The notes: generated by a model not told the origin, from the sequence alone. A DNA stretch of 64,000 nt from an uncultured Paracoccaceae bacterium (GCA_947503965.1 CANNFU010000005.1:124001-188000), one strand, 5' to 3'; positions 8,876 to 19,774 are shown, numbered from the stretch's first letter. A program made the numbers and translations.

Positions 8876-9316
8876 ATGGACGAGTTTTCGCTTTTGTCGC
8901 GGATCAGTCTCTACATACTTCTTGCCTTAAACGCCATACTCACCGCGCTCCTGTTGTGGTTCCAGGCACAAGTTCTGATCGGAAAGGCGATGCCGGACCC
9001 CGATGGTACGTTCGATGACTGGCATCAGCAACGCATCTTATTCGGGATCGCTTTAGCCGATCTGATCCTGACCATTCCGCTTTCAGTCGCCGCCGTTGTC
9101 CTAAGCTTTCAGTCGTCTCCTTGGGGGCACTATCTGTTAACGATGCTTGGGTTCTGGTATGTCTGGACGAATACCATGACCACGGCAACCAGCCTGCGGT
9201 TCGAGAAGCCGAAGATGACCCCGATGTGGTTCATTGTCTTTCCGCTGGGCATTTTCCTGGGATTGGGAATCCTAGTCTGGACGACATTCCACGCGGATGC
9301 TCTCTACGGTGTCTGA
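8876..9316 (+). CDS. Hypothetical four-helix membrane protein
   Basis: The protein has 146 residues with hydrophobic segments around residues 12-32, 58-80, 85-105 and 117-140. It resembles the preceding gene product in size and topology but not clearly in sequence. The ATG at 8876 is chosen over 8861 because AAGGAG at 8865-8870 lies six bases before it. It is probably cotranscribed with 8383-8841. Its 3' end overlaps the convergent gene by 13 bp. No function is assigned. Confidence 0.75.
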   Translation: MDEFSLLSRISLYILLALNAILTALLLWFQAQVLIGKAMPDPDGTFDDWHQQRILFGIALADLILTIPLSVAAVVLSFQSSPWGHYLLTMLGFWYVWTNTMTTATSLRFEKPKMTPMWFIVFPLGIFLGLGILVWTTFHADALYGV

Positions 9317-9672
9317 CGGCGATCCGAAAACCAGCAAAGGATCAGCCCAGAACCCAACACGACCAGTGGCAGAGAGACGGCGAGCAAAACGACTGGTGAG
9401 GTGAGCGCGTTGAAGAACGCCATTGAGAAAAACCCCGCCGCAACGACCAGGAGGCCGCCCGCGAGCTCCCATCTGAAGGCAATGTAGATCACAATAAACA
9501 AGGCCAACCAAGGCATGGCGTTCGGCAAATTTCGCAGCATCACGCCAATACCCTGATCTTGTTGTCCGGCACCGGACAGCAGGGCGAAGACAAACCAGAA
9601 GAGCGCGAAAACTACAAGCAGCGCCCGCACTGCGAGGCGCAGAATACGGGTTATGCCGGATGAAGAACTCAT
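9304..9672 (-). CDS. Hypothetical small membrane protein
   Basis: The protein has about 122 residues with three to four hydrophobic segments (RALLVVFALFWFVFALL, then AMPWLALFIVIYIAF, GGLLVVAAGFFSMAFF, and a C-terminal VVLLAVSLPLVVLGSGLIL). No family is recognised with confidence; it resembles DUF-type integral membrane proteins of Rhodobacterales. The start may be at 9672 (MSSSSGITR) or 9702 (MCDHCRFEP); neither has a strong ribosome site. Confidence 0.6.
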   Translation of the reverse strand: MSSSSGITRILRLAVRALLVVFALFWFVFALLSGAGQQDQGIGVMLRNLPNAMPWLALFIVIYIAFRWELAGGLLVVAAGFFSMAFFNALTSPVVLLAVSLPLVVLGSGLILCWFSDRRQTP

Positions 9673-9909
9673 GGCTGGTTCGAAGCGACAGTGGTCGCAC
9701 ACCTTGTCTGGCTCAAAACAATCTCTGGCAAAGCGACCTCCTGTTTCGCGATGAATGACGGTCGATTATTGGCGACCTTACCGATTCAGCCTACTAGAAC
9801 GATCCGCGGCTGCATTGAGCTCGCGCAGTTTTGCCCGAAAAGCGGCCATCCATGCCGGTTGCAGCATCCGTCACTTCGGGCTCATAACTTCCATTGAGGA
9901 AAAGCCTAT

Positions 9910-10506
9910 TTACCGCCGACCCAACTCCCAAACCTCAAATTCCGCCGCCCGTTTGTCCCGGAGTTTTGCTTCAACCTCCGGCGCCAACGCTAGATCCATC
10001 ACTGGCGACACGTTCTTCTGCTTTAGCGTAATCGTCACTTCCAGCCGTTCTTCCAGATAACCGATCACCTTGTCCCACTGCTCATACTGAAACAGGTGCT
10101 CCGCCCCGATCTCCCCGTCATTGATCCGCAGAAATTTGTTCTGTGATCCGACATTGGCAAAGGGGGCGGGCTGCCCCTTGCAATATTCCAGCACGAATTC
10201 ATCAAAGCTGACATCGCGGGTGGAATTCTCGTGTCCGATCAAATCCTCTCGCGTCCGATACCGATACCAGCTGCCCAGCCAGTCGATAGGATTGCGCACC
10301 ACCGCCATCACCTCGGGCCGCTGCCCGCCGGCTTGTACGAAAAAGGGCCTAAGGAATCGTTTATAGCGATAGCAAGGCGCATGTTTCAGATGCGGCGGAT
10401 CGCGCAACACCATGGATGCGCGTGGGGCCAGCGCACCCTCTAACGCGGTTGATCCGGTTTTGGGTACGGCAAGAAGAACGAGATTTTCTTTCCAGAAAAC
10501 AAGCAT
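9910..10506 (-). CDS. Sulfotransferase-family protein
   Basis: The protein has 198 residues. The PAPS 5'-phosphosulfate loop PKTGSTAL is at residues 15-22, and the 3'-phosphate-binding segment VVRNPIDWLGSWYRYR is near residue 70. Both are hallmarks of the sulfotransferase superfamily and of shortened bacterial members found in roseobacters. The acceptor is unknown; carbohydrate or surface-polymer sulfation is a reasonable guess. It is transcribed away from recA with about 195 bp between them. Confidence 0.82.
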   Translation of the reverse strand: MLVFWKENLVLLAVPKTGSTALEGALAPRASMVLRDPPHLKHAPCYRYKRFLRPFFVQAGGQRPEVMAVVRNPIDWLGSWYRYRTREDLIGHENSTRDVSFDEFVLEYCKGQPAPFANVGSQNKFLRINDGEIGAEHLFQYEQWDKVIGYLEERLEVTITLKQKNVSPVMDLALAPEVEAKLRDKRAAEFEVWELGRR

Positions 10507-10600
10507 TTGTCAGGCGTCCTTCGTTTTTCTCGCGCAGCCCTTGCGCAGATAAACCAATCTTTAACCAGTTTCGTCCGAAGGTGAACGCGGAAAATTTATG

Positions 10601-10629
10601 TTGCAATGTTCTACTTTTGATCTCATTAA
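10601..10629 (+). promoter_or_regulatory. Possible recA promoter
   Basis: TTGCAA and CATTAA are separated by 17 bp, and the LexA-type box begins eight bases later, so a bound repressor would cover the transcription start. The hexamers are only moderate matches to a sigma70 consensus. Confidence 0.4.
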
Positions 10630-10636
10630 GTGATGA

Positions 10637-10651
10637 GAACACAATGAGAAC
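10637..10651 (+). promoter_or_regulatory. Alphaproteobacterial SOS (LexA) box of recA
   Basis: GAAC-ACAATGA-GAAC is an exact match to the alphaproteobacterial LexA operator GAAC-N7-GAAC (a direct repeat, unlike the enterobacterial palindrome). It lies 50 bp before the recA start. Confidence 0.9.
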
Positions 10652-10701
10652 AAAAGCAGTGATTGCCGCCCGACGGGCTGCATGAAATAAGGACAGGAAA
10701 T

Positions 10702-11784
10702 ATGGCAACGGCAGAACTCCTCAAAATGGATAACAAGAAGACCGCGGATAAGGAAAAAGCGCTGGAAAGCGCGCTGGCGCAGATCGAGCGGCAGTTCGGC
10801 AAGGGCTCGATCATGAAGCTGGGGCAGAACAACCCCAACTCGGATATCGAATCGACCTCGACCGGTTCGCTGGGGCTGGATATCGCGCTGGGGATCGGTG
10901 GTTTGCCCAAGGGCCGGATTATCGAAATCTACGGCCCGGAATCGTCCGGTAAGACAACACTGACCCTGCACGCGATTGCCGAAGAGCAGAAAAAAGGTGG
11001 CGTTTGTGCCTTTGTCGACGCAGAACATGCGCTGGACCCGTCATACGCCAAGAAACTGGGCGTGAACCTTGATGAATTGCTGATTTCCCAGCCCGACACC
11101 GGTGAGCAGGCGTTGGAGATTGTGGATACGCTTGTGCGTTCGGGCGCGGTGAATATGGTTGTCGTCGATTCAGTGGCGGCACTGACACCAAAGTCCGAAC
11201 TTGAGGGTGAGATGGGCGACAGCTCCGTCGGGGTGCAGGCCCGCCTGATGAGCCAGGCAATGCGCAAGCTGACAGGCTCCATCAACCGCTCTGGCTGTAT
11301 GGTGATCTTTATCAACCAGATCCGGATGAAGATCGGCGTGATGTTTGGATCGCCCGAAACCACAAGCGGTGGTAACGCGCTGAAATTCTATGCTTCGGTC
11401 CGCCTTGATATCCGCCGGATCGGCGCCTTGAAGGATCGCGATGAGGTGGTCGGCAATGCGACCCGCGTCAAGGTGGTCAAGAACAAGGTTGCGCCACCGT
11501 TCAAACAGGTCGAATTCGACATCATGTATGGCGAAGGCATTTCCAAGATGGGCGAACTGCTTGATCTGGGCGTCAAGGCTGGCGTGGTCGAGAAATCCGG
11601 CGCGTGGTTCAGCTATGGCGATGAGCGGATCGGGCAGGGGCGCGAGAATTCGAAACTGTTCCTGAAGGAAAATCCCGCTGTCGCGCTTGAGATCGAGGAT
11701 AAGATTCGCGCGGCACATGGGCTGGATTTTGACCTGCCCGACGGTGGCAGGGACGACGGTGACGATGATCTGGTCGAGGTCTGA
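10702..11784 (+). CDS. recA: Recombinase RecA
   Basis: The protein has 360 residues and forms ATP-dependent filaments for homologous recombination and stimulates LexA self-cleavage. The Walker [10 protein letters not shown] is at residues 78-86, followed by VVVDSVAAL (Walker B), the L1/L2 DNA-binding loops with [10 protein letters not shown] and [21 protein letters not shown], and an acidic tail [10 protein letters not shown]. The start at 10702 ([10 protein letters not shown]) has AGGACAGGA upstream. It is regulated by the SOS box at 10637-10651 and has its own terminator at 11846. Confidence 0.99.
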   Translation: MATAELLKMDNKKTADKEKALESALAQIERQFGKGSIMKLGQNNPNSDIESTSTGSLGLDIALGIGGLPKGRIIEIYGPESSGKTTLTLHAIAEEQKKGGVCAFVDAEHALDPSYAKKLGVNLDELLISQPDTGEQALEIVDTLVRSGAVNMVVVDSVAALTPKSELEGEMGDSSVGVQARLMSQAMRKLTGSINRSGCMVIFINQIRMKIGVMFGSPETTSGGNALKFYASVRLDIRRIGALKDRDEVVGNATRVKVVKNKVAPPFKQVEFDIMYGEGISKMGELLDLGVKAGVVEKSGAWFSYGDERIGQGRENSKLFLKENPAVALEIEDKIRAAHGLDFDLPDGGRDDGDDDLVEV

Positions 11785-11845
11785 GGGCGGCCTGCGGCTG
11801 CTAAACGATCAAATCGCAAAAGGCGGTAAAGAATACTCCGGAAAT

Positions 11846-11872
11846 GGGCGTTGCATCTGCAGCGCCCTTTTT
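11846..11872 (+). terminator. Rho-independent terminator of recA
   Basis: GGGCGTTGC pairs with GCAGCGCCC (one G-U) around ATCT, followed directly by TTTTT. It lies 62 bp after the recA stop and 77 bp before alaS. Confidence 0.9.
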
Positions 11873-11948
11873 CGTCGGCCGCTGTGGACAGTGCCCAGAG
11901 GCAGGGCTATTTCTCGCGTCCAACGCAACGCATCTTTGAAAGCCAGCC

Positions 11949-14603
11949 ATGACCAGCCTCGCTGATATCCGATCCACCTTTTTGTCCTATTTCGAAAAGC
12001 AGGATCATGAGGTCGTGGCCTCCAGCCCATTGGTGCCGCGCAATGACCCGACGCTGATGTTCACGAACTCCGGTATGGTGCAGTTCAAGAACCTGTTCAC
12101 CGGGGTGGAAACCCGCGATTACAAACGGGCGACGACAAGCCAGAAATGTGTGCGTGCCGGGGGTAAACATAACGACCTTGATAACGTCGGCTATACCGCG
12201 CGCCATCATACATTCTTTGAAATGCTGGGGAATTTCAGCTTTGGCGACTATTTCAAATCGGACGCCATACCGTTTGCGTGGGAGTTGCTGACCGGCGATT
12301 TCGGCATTGATAAGTCGCGGCTGCTGACAACGGTCTATCACACGGATGACGAAGCCTTTGATCTGTGGAAGAAAATAGGCGTCCCAGAGGACCGGATCAT
12401 CCGCATCGCCACAGATGATAATTTCTGGCGCATGGGGCCGACTGGTCCCTGCGGTCCATGCACCGAGATTTTTTATGATCATGGGGATCATATCTGGGGC
12501 GGTCCTCCGGGTTCACCCGAGGAGGATGGGGACCGGTTCATCGAAATCTGGAACCTTGTCTTCATGCAGGATGAGCAATTCGAAGATGGCACGACCAAGC
12601 CCTTGCCAATGCAATCGATCGATACCGGCATGGGGCTGGAGCGGATCGGCGCGTTGCTGCAAGGCAAACACGACAATTACGACACCGACCTGATGCGTGC
12701 ATTGATCGAGGCATCGGCGGATGCCACATCCACCGACCCTGACGGCGATGGCAATACGCATCATCGGGTCATTGCGGATCACCTGCGATCCACCTCGTTC
12801 CTGATTGCCGAGGGTGTGCTGCCTTCCAACGAAGGGCGCGGCTACGTGCTGCGGCGCATCATGCGCCGCGCAATGCGGCACGCGCATCAATTGGGTGCCA
12901 AGGACCCGGTGATGCATCGGCTTGTGCCGGCGTTGATCCAGAAAATGGGTGCGGCTTACCCGGAACTGGGGCAAGGTCAGCGGCTGATCGAAGAGACACT
13001 GCTGAACGAGGAAGTCCGGTTCAAGCAAACGCTCGACCGCGGTCTGAAACTTCTGGATGACGAACTCGCCGGGCTACCGGAAGATGCGGCGCTGCCCGGA
13101 GAGGCGGCGTTCAAACTTTATGATACATATGGTTTCCCGCTTGATTTGACGCAGGACGCCCTGCGCGAAAAAGGGCGCGCGGTTGACACCGCCGGGTTCG
13201 ATGTGGCGATGGCCGCACAAAAGGCCAAGGCGCGCGCGGCCTGGTCCGGCACAGGCGAGGCTGCAGATAGTGCAGTCTGGTTCGATATCGCGGATCATAG
13301 CGGCGCCACCGACTTTCTGGGCTATGATACATTGACGGCCGAAGGGCAGATCGTGGCGCTGGTCATCGACGGCGGCACGGTCGATCAGGCCGATGGCACC
13401 GTGCAGATCGTGCTGAACCAGACCCCGTTCTATGCGGAGGCAGGCGGTCAGATCGGCGATGCAGGCACGCTGAAAACGGACACAGGCAAGGCCGAGATTA
13501 CCGACACAAAAAAGGTGGCAGGCGTTTATGTGCATTTTGCCAAGGTGACGGATGGCACAATAAGCAAAGGGCAGGGTGCGTCGCTGAGCGTCGATCCCCA
13601 GCGCCGGTCGCGGATTCAGGCAAACCATTCGGCCACGCATCTGCTGAACGAGGCGCTCCGCGAGGTGTTGGGCGACCACGTGGTGCAGCGCGGGTCGCTG
13701 AACGCACCCGATCGATTGCGGTTCGATTTCAGCCACACCAAAGCGCTGAGCCTGGAGGAACTCGAACAGGTCGAACGCGATGTGAACGCGATCATCCGGC
13801 AGAACGACAAGGTGGAAACCCGTATCATGACGCCCGATGACGCGCGGGCGATGGGTGCGCAGGCGTTGTTTGGCGAAAAATACGGGGATGAGGTGCGCGT
13901 TGTCTCGATGGGCCGCAAGAACGGGTCGGGCAAGGGAAGTGACGGAAACACCTATTCGCTGGAATTGTGCGGTGGGACCCATGTCAGGCAATTGGGCGAG
14001 ATCGGTGCGTTTGTGACACTTGGCGACAGTGCGTCAAGCGCCGGTGTGCGCCGGATTGAGGCGCTGACGGGGCAGGCGGCGCTGGACTACCTGCGCGCAC
14101 AGGATCATCGGCTGGCACAGGCGGCGTTGGCCCTGAAGGCACCAGCGGCGGAAGTGGCCGACAAGGTCAAGGCGCTGCTGGACGAACGCAAGGCGCTGGC
14201 CAACGAAGTCGCGCAGTTGCGCCGCGAACTGGCCATGGGCGGTGGCGCGAAAGAGGCGGCACCGTCCGAAGTGATCAATGGCGTTGCCTTTCAGGCGCAG
14301 GTGCTGACCGGTGTCACGGGCAAGGATCTGCCGTCGCTGATTGATGAAATGAAGGCTGACATGGGCAGCGGCGCAGTACTGCTGATCGCTGACACAGGCG
14401 GCAAGGCCGCTGTTGCCGTTGGTGTCACCGATGACATGACGGATCGTGTCTCTGCCGTGGATATTCTGCGGGCGGTCACACCTGAATTGGGTGGCAAAGG
14501 AGGTGGAGGCCGTGCGGACATGGCGCAAGGTGGCGGTGCGTCTGCGCAGCACGCTGACGCTGCGATTACGGCGGCGAAAAAGGTACTGGAGGGATTGAAA
14601 TGA
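11949..14603 (+). CDS. alaS: Alanyl-tRNA synthetase
   Basis: The protein has 884 residues, the normal full-length enzyme. In order: class II catalytic core with motif 1-like [11 protein letters not shown] and the [20 protein letters not shown] stretch; motif 3 region [15 protein letters not shown]; editing domain with [13 protein letters not shown] (first HxxxH zinc pair) and the CGGTH cysteine-histidine; C-terminal coiled coil and glycine-rich C-Ala domain. It charges tRNA-Ala and deacylates Ser/Gly-tRNA-Ala. Its stop overlaps the start of the DUF1330 gene (ATGA), so the downstream genes are likely cotranscribed. Confidence 0.99.
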   Translation: MTSLADIRSTFLSYFEKQDHEVVASSPLVPRNDPTLMFTNSGMVQFKNLFTGVETRDYKRATTSQKCVRAGGKHNDLDNVGYTARHHTFFEMLGNFSFGDYFKSDAIPFAWELLTGDFGIDKSRLLTTVYHTDDEAFDLWKKIGVPEDRIIRIATDDNFWRMGPTGPCGPCTEIFYDHGDHIWGGPPGSPEEDGDRFIEIWNLVFMQDEQFEDGTTKPLPMQSIDTGMGLERIGALLQGKHDNYDTDLMRALIEASADATSTDPDGDGNTHHRVIADHLRSTSFLIAEGVLPSNEGRGYVLRRIMRRAMRHAHQLGAKDPVMHRLVPALIQKMGAAYPELGQGQRLIEETLLNEEVRFKQTLDRGLKLLDDELAGLPEDAALPGEAAFKLYDTYGFPLDLTQDALREKGRAVDTAGFDVAMAAQKAKARAAWSGTGEAADSAVWFDIADHSGATDFLGYDTLTAEGQIVALVIDGGTVDQADGTVQIVLNQTPFYAEAGGQIGDAGTLKTDTGKAEITDTKKVAGVYVHFAKVTDGTISKGQGASLSVDPQRRSRIQANHSATHLLNEALREVLGDHVVQRGSLNAPDRLRFDFSHTKALSLEELEQVERDVNAIIRQNDKVETRIMTPDDARAMGAQALFGEKYGDEVRVVSMGRKNGSGKGSDGNTYSLELCGGTHVRQLGEIGAFVTLGDSASSAGVRRIEALTGQAALDYLRAQDHRLAQAALALKAPAAEVADKVKALLDERKALANEVAQLRRELAMGGGAKEAAPSEVINGVAFQAQVLTGVTGKDLPSLIDEMKADMGSGAVLLIADTGGKAAVAVGVTDDMTDRVSAVDILRAVTPELGGKGGGGRADMAQGGGASAQHADAAITAAKKVLEGLK

Positions 14604-14887
14604 GCGCACTCTGGATCGCGCATGTCAAGGTGACGGACGAAGCCGCTTACGGTGAATACGCCAAGCGGGCCACAGGGGCCATCGCCGACCACGGTGGGGT
14701 CTTTCTGGCGCGCGGCGGGGCGTACGAACAGCTTGAAGGCCCGGACCGGCCCCGCAATGTGGTGGCCCGGTTTCCCAGCCTGCAAGCGGCGCATGATTGC
14801 TATTACTCGGATGCGTATCAAGAGGCGCTGGGTTTTGCCAAAGGGGCCAGCCAACGCGAGTTGAGCATCGTTGAAGAGATCGCGTGA
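14600..14887 (+). CDS. DUF1330 domain protein
   Basis: The protein has 95 residues with a ferredoxin-like dimeric alpha-beta fold. The family pattern is evident: [30 protein letters not shown], and [25 protein letters not shown]. Family members have no firmly established reaction. The ATG overlaps the alaS stop and the TGA overlaps the GTG of the MOSC gene, giving a three-gene translationally coupled unit. Confidence 0.9.
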   Translation: MSALWIAHVKVTDEAAYGEYAKRATGAIADHGGVFLARGGAYEQLEGPDRPRNVVARFPSLQAAHDCYYSDAYQEALGFAKGASQRELSIVEEIA

Positions 14888-15354
14888 AAGGCCAGCTTGG
14901 CGCGATGATGGCCCGGCATGCGGTGCCCGGTCGCGTAGACTGGATCGGGTTGCGGGCGGAACGGTACGCATCAATGGATGTGGTCGAGGTCGCGGTGCTG
15001 ACAGATGCGGGTCTTCAGGGCGATCACGGCAGGGCCGGCAAGCGCGCTGTGACGCTGATACAAGCCGAGCATCTATCCGTGATTGCGGCCCTGTCAGGGC
15101 ACGACCATATTCGCCCCGAACAATTGCGCCGCAATGTCGTGATTTCCGGGTTGAACCTGCTGGCCGTGCGCAAGGGGGTGCTGCATGTTGGTGGCGCAAC
15201 ACTCGAAATTCACGGACCATGCCCGCCCTGTTCCCGGATGGAAGCTGAGCTTGGCCCCGGTGGTTACAGCGCGATGCGCGGACATGGCGGCTGGTATGCC
15301 AGCGTTGCAACGGGCGGCACGATTGCTGTCGGTGATACCGTCACACCTGGGTGA
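14884..15354 (+). CDS. MOSC domain-containing protein
   Basis: The protein has 156 residues and consists of a MOSC domain (the molybdenum-cofactor sulfurase C-terminal fold). The conserved GDHGRAGKRAVTL beta segment is followed by LRRNVVISGLNLLAV and the characteristic cysteine patch GPCPPCSRME, thought to carry a sulfur. It may move sulfur or handle Moco-related ligands; the partner is unknown. The GTG start overlaps the DUF1330 stop by four bases. Confidence 0.9.
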   Translation: MKGQLGAMMARHAVPGRVDWIGLRAERYASMDVVEVAVLTDAGLQGDHGRAGKRAVTLIQAEHLSVIAALSGHDHIRPEQLRRNVVISGLNLLAVRKGVLHVGGATLEIHGPCPPCSRMEAELGPGGYSAMRGHGGWYASVATGGTIAVGDTVTPG

Positions 15355-15400
15355 CCAAGACTTTTCAAAAAGTCTTGGCAAAAATCTTTGAAGATTTTTG
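15355..15400. terminator. Tandem hairpins between convergent MOSC and typA genes
   Basis: Two adjacent perfect inverted repeats: CCAAGACTTT/AAAGTCTTGG (15355-15378) and CAAAAATCTT/AAGATTTTTG (15379-15400). They begin one base after the MOSC stop and end five bases before the typA stop, so they can end transcription from both sides. I recall the same paired element in other Rhodobacteraceae, so it may also be a dispersed repeat. Confidence 0.75.
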
Positions 15401-15405
15401 TGTGC

Positions 15406-17223
15406 CTAGCCAGCCCTTGCTTGGCGTTTACGCTCATGCGGGTCCAGATAGCGCTTGCGCAGTCGGATCGCATTTGGCGTCACTTCCACCAGTTCATCAT
15501 CATCAATGTAAGCGATGGCTTGCTCCAGCGACATCGTGACCGGGGTCGTCAACCGTACCGCTTCATCCGTGCCAGAGGCGCGCACATTGGTCAGTTTCTT
15601 ACCCTTCAGCGGGTTCACTTCCAGATCGTTTTCGCGGCTATGTTCGCCGATGATCATGCCGGTATAGATCGCTTCCTGTGCGCCGATGAACATCTTGCCG
15701 CGGTCTTCAAGGTTCCAAAGGGCAAAGGCGACAGATGTACCGTTTTCCATTGAAATCAGCACGCCCTGACGGCGCCCCTCGATCTTGCCCTTGTAGGGCG
15801 CCTGACCATGAAACAGGCGGTTCAGCACGCCAGAGCCGCGCGTGTCGGTCAGAAACTCACCATGATAGCCGATCAGCCCGCGTGACGGGACATGGGCGAT
15901 GATGCGTGTCTTGCCCGCACCCGCAGGCTTCATCTCAACCAGTTCGCCCCTGCGCGGCCCGGTGAGTTTTTCGACCACTACGCCGGTATATTCGTCATCC
16001 ACGTCGATGGTGACTTCCTCGACCGGTTCCATCCGCTGCCCGTCTTCTTCGGTAAAAATCACCTGCGGGCGCGAGATTGACAGCTCAAACCCTTCGCGGC
16101 GCATGTTTTCGATCAATACGCCCATCTGCAATTCGCCACGGCCCGATACCTCGAACGCATCGCCGCCGGGGGTGTCGGCAATCTTGATCGCAACGTTGAC
16201 TTCGGCCTCTTTTAACAACCGTTCACGAATGACGCGGCTTTGCACCTTCTTGCCATCACGCCCTGCCAGCGGACTGTCATTAATGCCGAACGTCACCGTG
16301 ATCGTGGGGGGATCAATCGGCTGGGCAGGGATCGCCGTATCAACGCTCAGATCGCATAGCGTATCTGCCACGGTCGCCTTGGTCATACCGGCGATGGTCA
16401 CGATATCCCCGGCCTCGGCCACATCAATCGGTTGTTGGGCAAGACCGCGAAAGGCCAGGACTTTGGACACCCGGAACTGCTCAATTTTATCCCCTTCGCG
16501 CGACAAGGCCTTGACCGTATCACCTGCCTTCAGCGTCCCGGCCTCAACCCGGCCGGTCAGAATGCGGCCAATGAACGGGTCGGCGGACAGGGTTGTCGCC
16601 AGCATCTGAAACGGCTCATCCTTGCGCGAAATCTGTGCAGGCGTGGGCACATGATCGACGATCAGGTCAAATAGGGCAGACAGGTCCTTGCGCGGCCCAT
16701 CCAGCGTCGCATCACACCAGCCCGCCCGGCCTGAGGCATACATGGTTGGAAAATCCAACTGTTCGTCGGACGCATCAAGCGCCGCGAACAGATCAAACAC
16801 CTCGTCAACCGCGCGATCCGGTTCACCATCTGGCTTGTCGACCTTGTTGACCACAACGATCGGGCGCAGACCAAGTGCGAGCGCCTTGGAAGTGACGAAT
16901 TTCGTTTGCGGCATCGGTCCTTCGGCGGCATCGACCAGCAGGACAACACCATCAACCATCGACAGGATACGCTCCACCTCTCCCCCGAAATCGGCGTGGC
17001 CGGGGGTGTCGACGATATTGATGCGCGTGCCTTTCCATTCAACGGATGTGCATTTGGCCAGAATGGTGATGCCCCGCTCGCGTTCGATATCGTTGCTGTC
17101 CATCGCCCGCTCTGACACGGCTTCGTTTTCGCGAAACACGCCCGATTGCTTGAGAAGTTCGTCAACCAGTGTCGTCTTGCCGTGGTCAACATGCGCGATG
17201 ATCGCGATATTACGGATATCCAT
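15406..17223 (-). CDS. typA: Ribosome-associated translational GTPase TypA/BipA
   Basis: The protein has 605 residues, full length. G1 [10 protein letters not shown] is at residues 10-19, then [17 protein letters not shown] and [10 protein letters not shown] beta-barrel domain II, an EF-G-like III/V region and the C-terminal BipA-specific domain ([28 protein letters not shown]) follow. It binds 70S ribosomes and aids 50S assembly under stress and cold. The start at 17223 ([13 protein letters not shown]) matches the family; a longer frame to 17295 lacks support. Confidence 0.98.
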   Translation of the reverse strand: MDIRNIAIIAHVDHGKTTLVDELLKQSGVFRENEAVSERAMDSNDIERERGITILAKCTSVEWKGTRINIVDTPGHADFGGEVERILSMVDGVVLLVDAAEGPMPQTKFVTSKALALGLRPIVVVNKVDKPDGEPDRAVDEVFDLFAALDASDEQLDFPTMYASGRAGWCDATLDGPRKDLSALFDLIVDHVPTPAQISRKDEPFQMLATTLSADPFIGRILTGRVEAGTLKAGDTVKALSREGDKIEQFRVSKVLAFRGLAQQPIDVAEAGDIVTIAGMTKATVADTLCDLSVDTAIPAQPIDPPTITVTFGINDSPLAGRDGKKVQSRVIRERLLKEAEVNVAIKIADTPGGDAFEVSGRGELQMGVLIENMRREGFELSISRPQVIFTEEDGQRMEPVEEVTIDVDDEYTGVVVEKLTGPRRGELVEMKPAGAGKTRIIAHVPSRGLIGYHGEFLTDTRGSGVLNRLFHGQAPYKGKIEGRRQGVLISMENGTSVAFALWNLEDRGKMFIGAQEAIYTGMIIGEHSRENDLEVNPLKGKKLTNVRASGTDEAVRLTTPVTMSLEQAIAYIDDDELVEVTPNAIRLRKRYLDPHERKRQARAG

Positions 17224-17507
17224 GGGATCAGCCTTTTGGGTAAGTTGCGGCGCGGATAGCGTGCATCCGCAGCAAATGCCAGCCCTTAAAGACAAGACCG
17301 CGCGTTAAGGCGAAGAGGCAGGGATCGTGGCGCCTTGCTGCGCCTGCCATCCGCAAAACAACAATTCAGAACGGCGACAATACGCCAATAATCGGCCTGA
17401 CCTTGGCGCGCCGCGCATAACCGCCTATCAGAGGCCAAGATTTGGCCTTAAATGAACTTTAAGGACAGGGCAAACGTGATACCGATGGCTGAGGACAGGA
17501 CATTCGA

Positions 17508-18401
17508 ATGAAACAGGTTTCCATCAAGGTTGTGATACTGCCAATGCTTCTGGCCCTTGCTGCATGTGGCGGTACGGAGGCCAGTGTCGACAACGGTGGT
17601 GGTGGCGGCGGTGCTGGTGGCGATGATGGCGGCGGCGGTGGTGGTGGGCCAATTCTGCCGGCAATCGACGACTCGACCGCTATCTCCCAGACAACACGGA
17701 TCGCAAATTTCCAGATCGGCGATGGCGCGTCCATCGGTCAAAACGCATCCATCACCCTGGACGCTGGCTATCTGAGCGCCATCAACGGCACCGTACAGAT
17801 ATTTGGCCAATCCGTCAGCATCACGAATGGCGCGGGCAGGGTAAACGGCCAGGATGTAAGGGTTGAGATTGATGCCTCAAGCGTGGGTGCATTTGCCGTA
17901 CCTGTATCCGTGTTTTCCTACAGTGGTCCGCAATCGAACCCTGCCACCGCCGGTGGCGAAGCCGCTTTTGTCGTCGGCAGTGAGACAGCCAGCAGCTTTC
18001 TTGCGGCACAGGCAGGTTCAGTGAACTATCGCGGTGGATTTGCCGTTCAGGGGATCCTGGAGATTGGCGGCGGCCAGGAAGGTGCTGAACTGGAAGGCGA
18101 TATCACCGTCAATGTCAGCTTTGGTGGCACGGATACAGCCACGGCGACGCTGAATGGCGCCTATGATCCCGCATCCGGTGGTCCACGCAACGTGACGCTG
18201 ACGCTGAACAATGCGCCGATCAGTGGCAACGGGTTTAGTGGCACGTTGACCTGCACCACCAGCAACTGCAGTGATAACTCAACAATTGACGCGACCTTTT
18301 ACGGCCCCGAGGCGGAAGAGGTCGGTGGTGTGCTGGCGATCGACATCAACCGCAGTGGTGAAGTCTATCAAGGGGCAGGGACATTCGTCATCGGGCAGTA
18401 A
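17508..18401 (+). CDS. TbpB-like lipoprotein (intact paralogue)
   Basis: The protein has 297 residues. The signal peptide has lipobox LLALAAC with the lipidated Cys at about residue 20, followed by a Gly/Asp-rich linker and a beta-rich domain. The C-terminal part (NYRGGFAVQG, GDITVNVSFGG, NGFSGTLTCTTSNCSDN, FYGPEAEEVGGVLAI) shows the repeated G-x-FYGP-AEEVGG pattern of TbpB/Slam-dependent-like lipoprotein barrels. Two cysteines in the loop CTTSNC may form a disulfide. Ligand unknown; heme or metal capture is only a possibility. It shares architecture with the broken gene at 6992-7938. Confidence 0.82.
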   Translation: MKQVSIKVVILPMLLALAACGGTEASVDNGGGGGGAGGDDGGGGGGGPILPAIDDSTAISQTTRIANFQIGDGASIGQNASITLDAGYLSAINGTVQIFGQSVSITNGAGRVNGQDVRVEIDASSVGAFAVPVSVFSYSGPQSNPATAGGEAAFVVGSETASSFLAAQAGSVNYRGGFAVQGILEIGGGQEGAELEGDITVNVSFGGTDTATATLNGAYDPASGGPRNVTLTLNNAPISGNGFSGTLTCTTSNCSDNSTIDATFYGPEAEEVGGVLAIDINRSGEVYQGAGTFVIGQ

Positions 18402-18416
18402 TCTGTGTCACCTAGA

Positions 18417-18447
18417 CAAAAGGCCGCTCGGTAGAGCGGCCTTTTAT
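18417..18447. terminator. Bidirectional terminator between lipoprotein and icd
   Basis: AGGCCGCTC and GAGCGGCCT form a 9-bp stem around GGTA, with A-rich sequence on the left and TTTATT on the right, so both strands give a stem followed by Ts. It serves the plus-strand lipoprotein and the minus-strand icd. Confidence 0.9.
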
Positions 18448-18464
18448 TGTTTGAAACAGACACG

Positions 18465-19673
18465 TTACATTGCGGCGTTCAGGTTTTCATCGATCTTTTC
18501 AAGAAAGCCCTGGGTGGTCAGCCAGCTTTGATCCGGGCCAACAAGCAATGCCAGATCCTTGGTCATAAACCCGCTTTCAACGGTGTCCACGATCACCTTC
18601 TCCAGCGTCTCGGCAAAGCTCATCAACTGCGCATTCTCATCCAGTTTCGCACGATGCTTCAGCCCGCCCGTCCAGGCAAAGATCGACGCGATAGAGTTTG
18701 TCGAGGTTGCTTGCCCCGCCTGATGCTGGCGATAATGGCGGGTGACGGTGCCATGGGCGGCTTCGGCCTCGACGATCTTGCCATCGGGCGTCATCAATTG
18801 CGATGTCATCAGGCCAAGTGACCCGAACCCCTGCGCCACCGTATCGGATTGCACGTCACCATCGTAATTCTTGCAGGCCCAGACAAATTTGCCCGACCAT
18901 TTCATGGCCGAGGCAACCATGTCGTCGATTAACCGGTGCTGATACTCGATCCCCAACTCATCGAACTTGTCCTTGAACTCTTCGTCAAACACCTGCTGAA
19001 ACAGGTCTTTGAACCGCCCATCATAGGCTTTCAGGATCGTGTTTTTGGTCGACAGATACACCGGCCATCCGAGGTTCAGACCATAATTGAAAGACGCACG
19101 CGCAAAATCGATGATGGAGGCGTCCAAATTGTACATTCCCATCGCGACCCCGGCAGAGGGGCTGTCGAATACCTCCTTTTCGATCACGGTGCCGTCTTCG
19201 CCTACGAATTTCATCGTCAGTTTTCCGGGACCCGGCATCAGAAAATCCGTCGCCTTGTACTGATCGCCAAAGGCATGGCGGCCAATGACAATGGGATCGG
19301 TCCAGCCGGGTACCAGACGCGGCACGTTCTTGCAGATAATCGGCGCGCGGAACACCACGCCCCCCAGGATGTTGCGGATCGTGCCATTGGGGGAGCGCCA
19401 CATCTGTTTCAGACCAAACTCCTCGACCCGATCCTCATCTGGCGTGATCGTGGCGCATTTCACGCCAACGCCGATTTCCTTGATCTTTTCGGCGGCATCG
19501 ATGGTAATCTGGTCGTTGGTTTCATCACGAACCTCCATGGCTAGGTCGTAATAGAGCAGATCAATATCCAGATAAGGCAGGATCAGCTTTTGCTTGATGA
19601 AATCCCAGATGATCCGGGTCATTTCGTCCCCATCCAGTTCGACAATGGGGTTTTCTACCTTGATTTTTGTCAT
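18465..19673 (-). CDS. icd: NADP-dependent isocitrate dehydrogenase
   Basis: The protein has 402 residues and belongs to the eukaryotic-like homodimeric NADP-IDH group common in alphaproteobacteria (not the E. coli type). Signature segments are [31 protein letters not shown] (substrate Ser/Asn), [32 protein letters not shown] and [12 protein letters not shown]. It converts isocitrate to 2-oxoglutarate in the TCA cycle and makes NADPH. The start at 19673 has GGAGAGCGGA just upstream. Confidence 0.97.
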   Translation of the reverse strand: MTKIKVENPIVELDGDEMTRIIWDFIKQKLILPYLDIDLLYYDLAMEVRDETNDQITIDAAEKIKEIGVGVKCATITPDEDRVEEFGLKQMWRSPNGTIRNILGGVVFRAPIICKNVPRLVPGWTDPIVIGRHAFGDQYKATDFLMPGPGKLTMKFVGEDGTVIEKEVFDSPSAGVAMGMYNLDASIIDFARASFNYGLNLGWPVYLSTKNTILKAYDGRFKDLFQQVFDEEFKDKFDELGIEYQHRLIDDMVASAMKWSGKFVWACKNYDGDVQSDTVAQGFGSLGLMTSQLMTPDGKIVEAEAAHGTVTRHYRQHQAGQATSTNSIASIFAWTGGLKHRAKLDENAQLMSFAETLEKVIVDTVESGFMTKDLALLVGPDQSWLTTQGFLEKIDENLNAAM

Positions 19674-19774
19674 GTCCGCTCTCCGCTGCCGCTGGTGATG
19701 TTTGCGCTGCCATAGCGCAAACAACCGCAGACGAAAAGACATCCGTCTGCGTCCGAATACGCGGTAAAGGGAAA

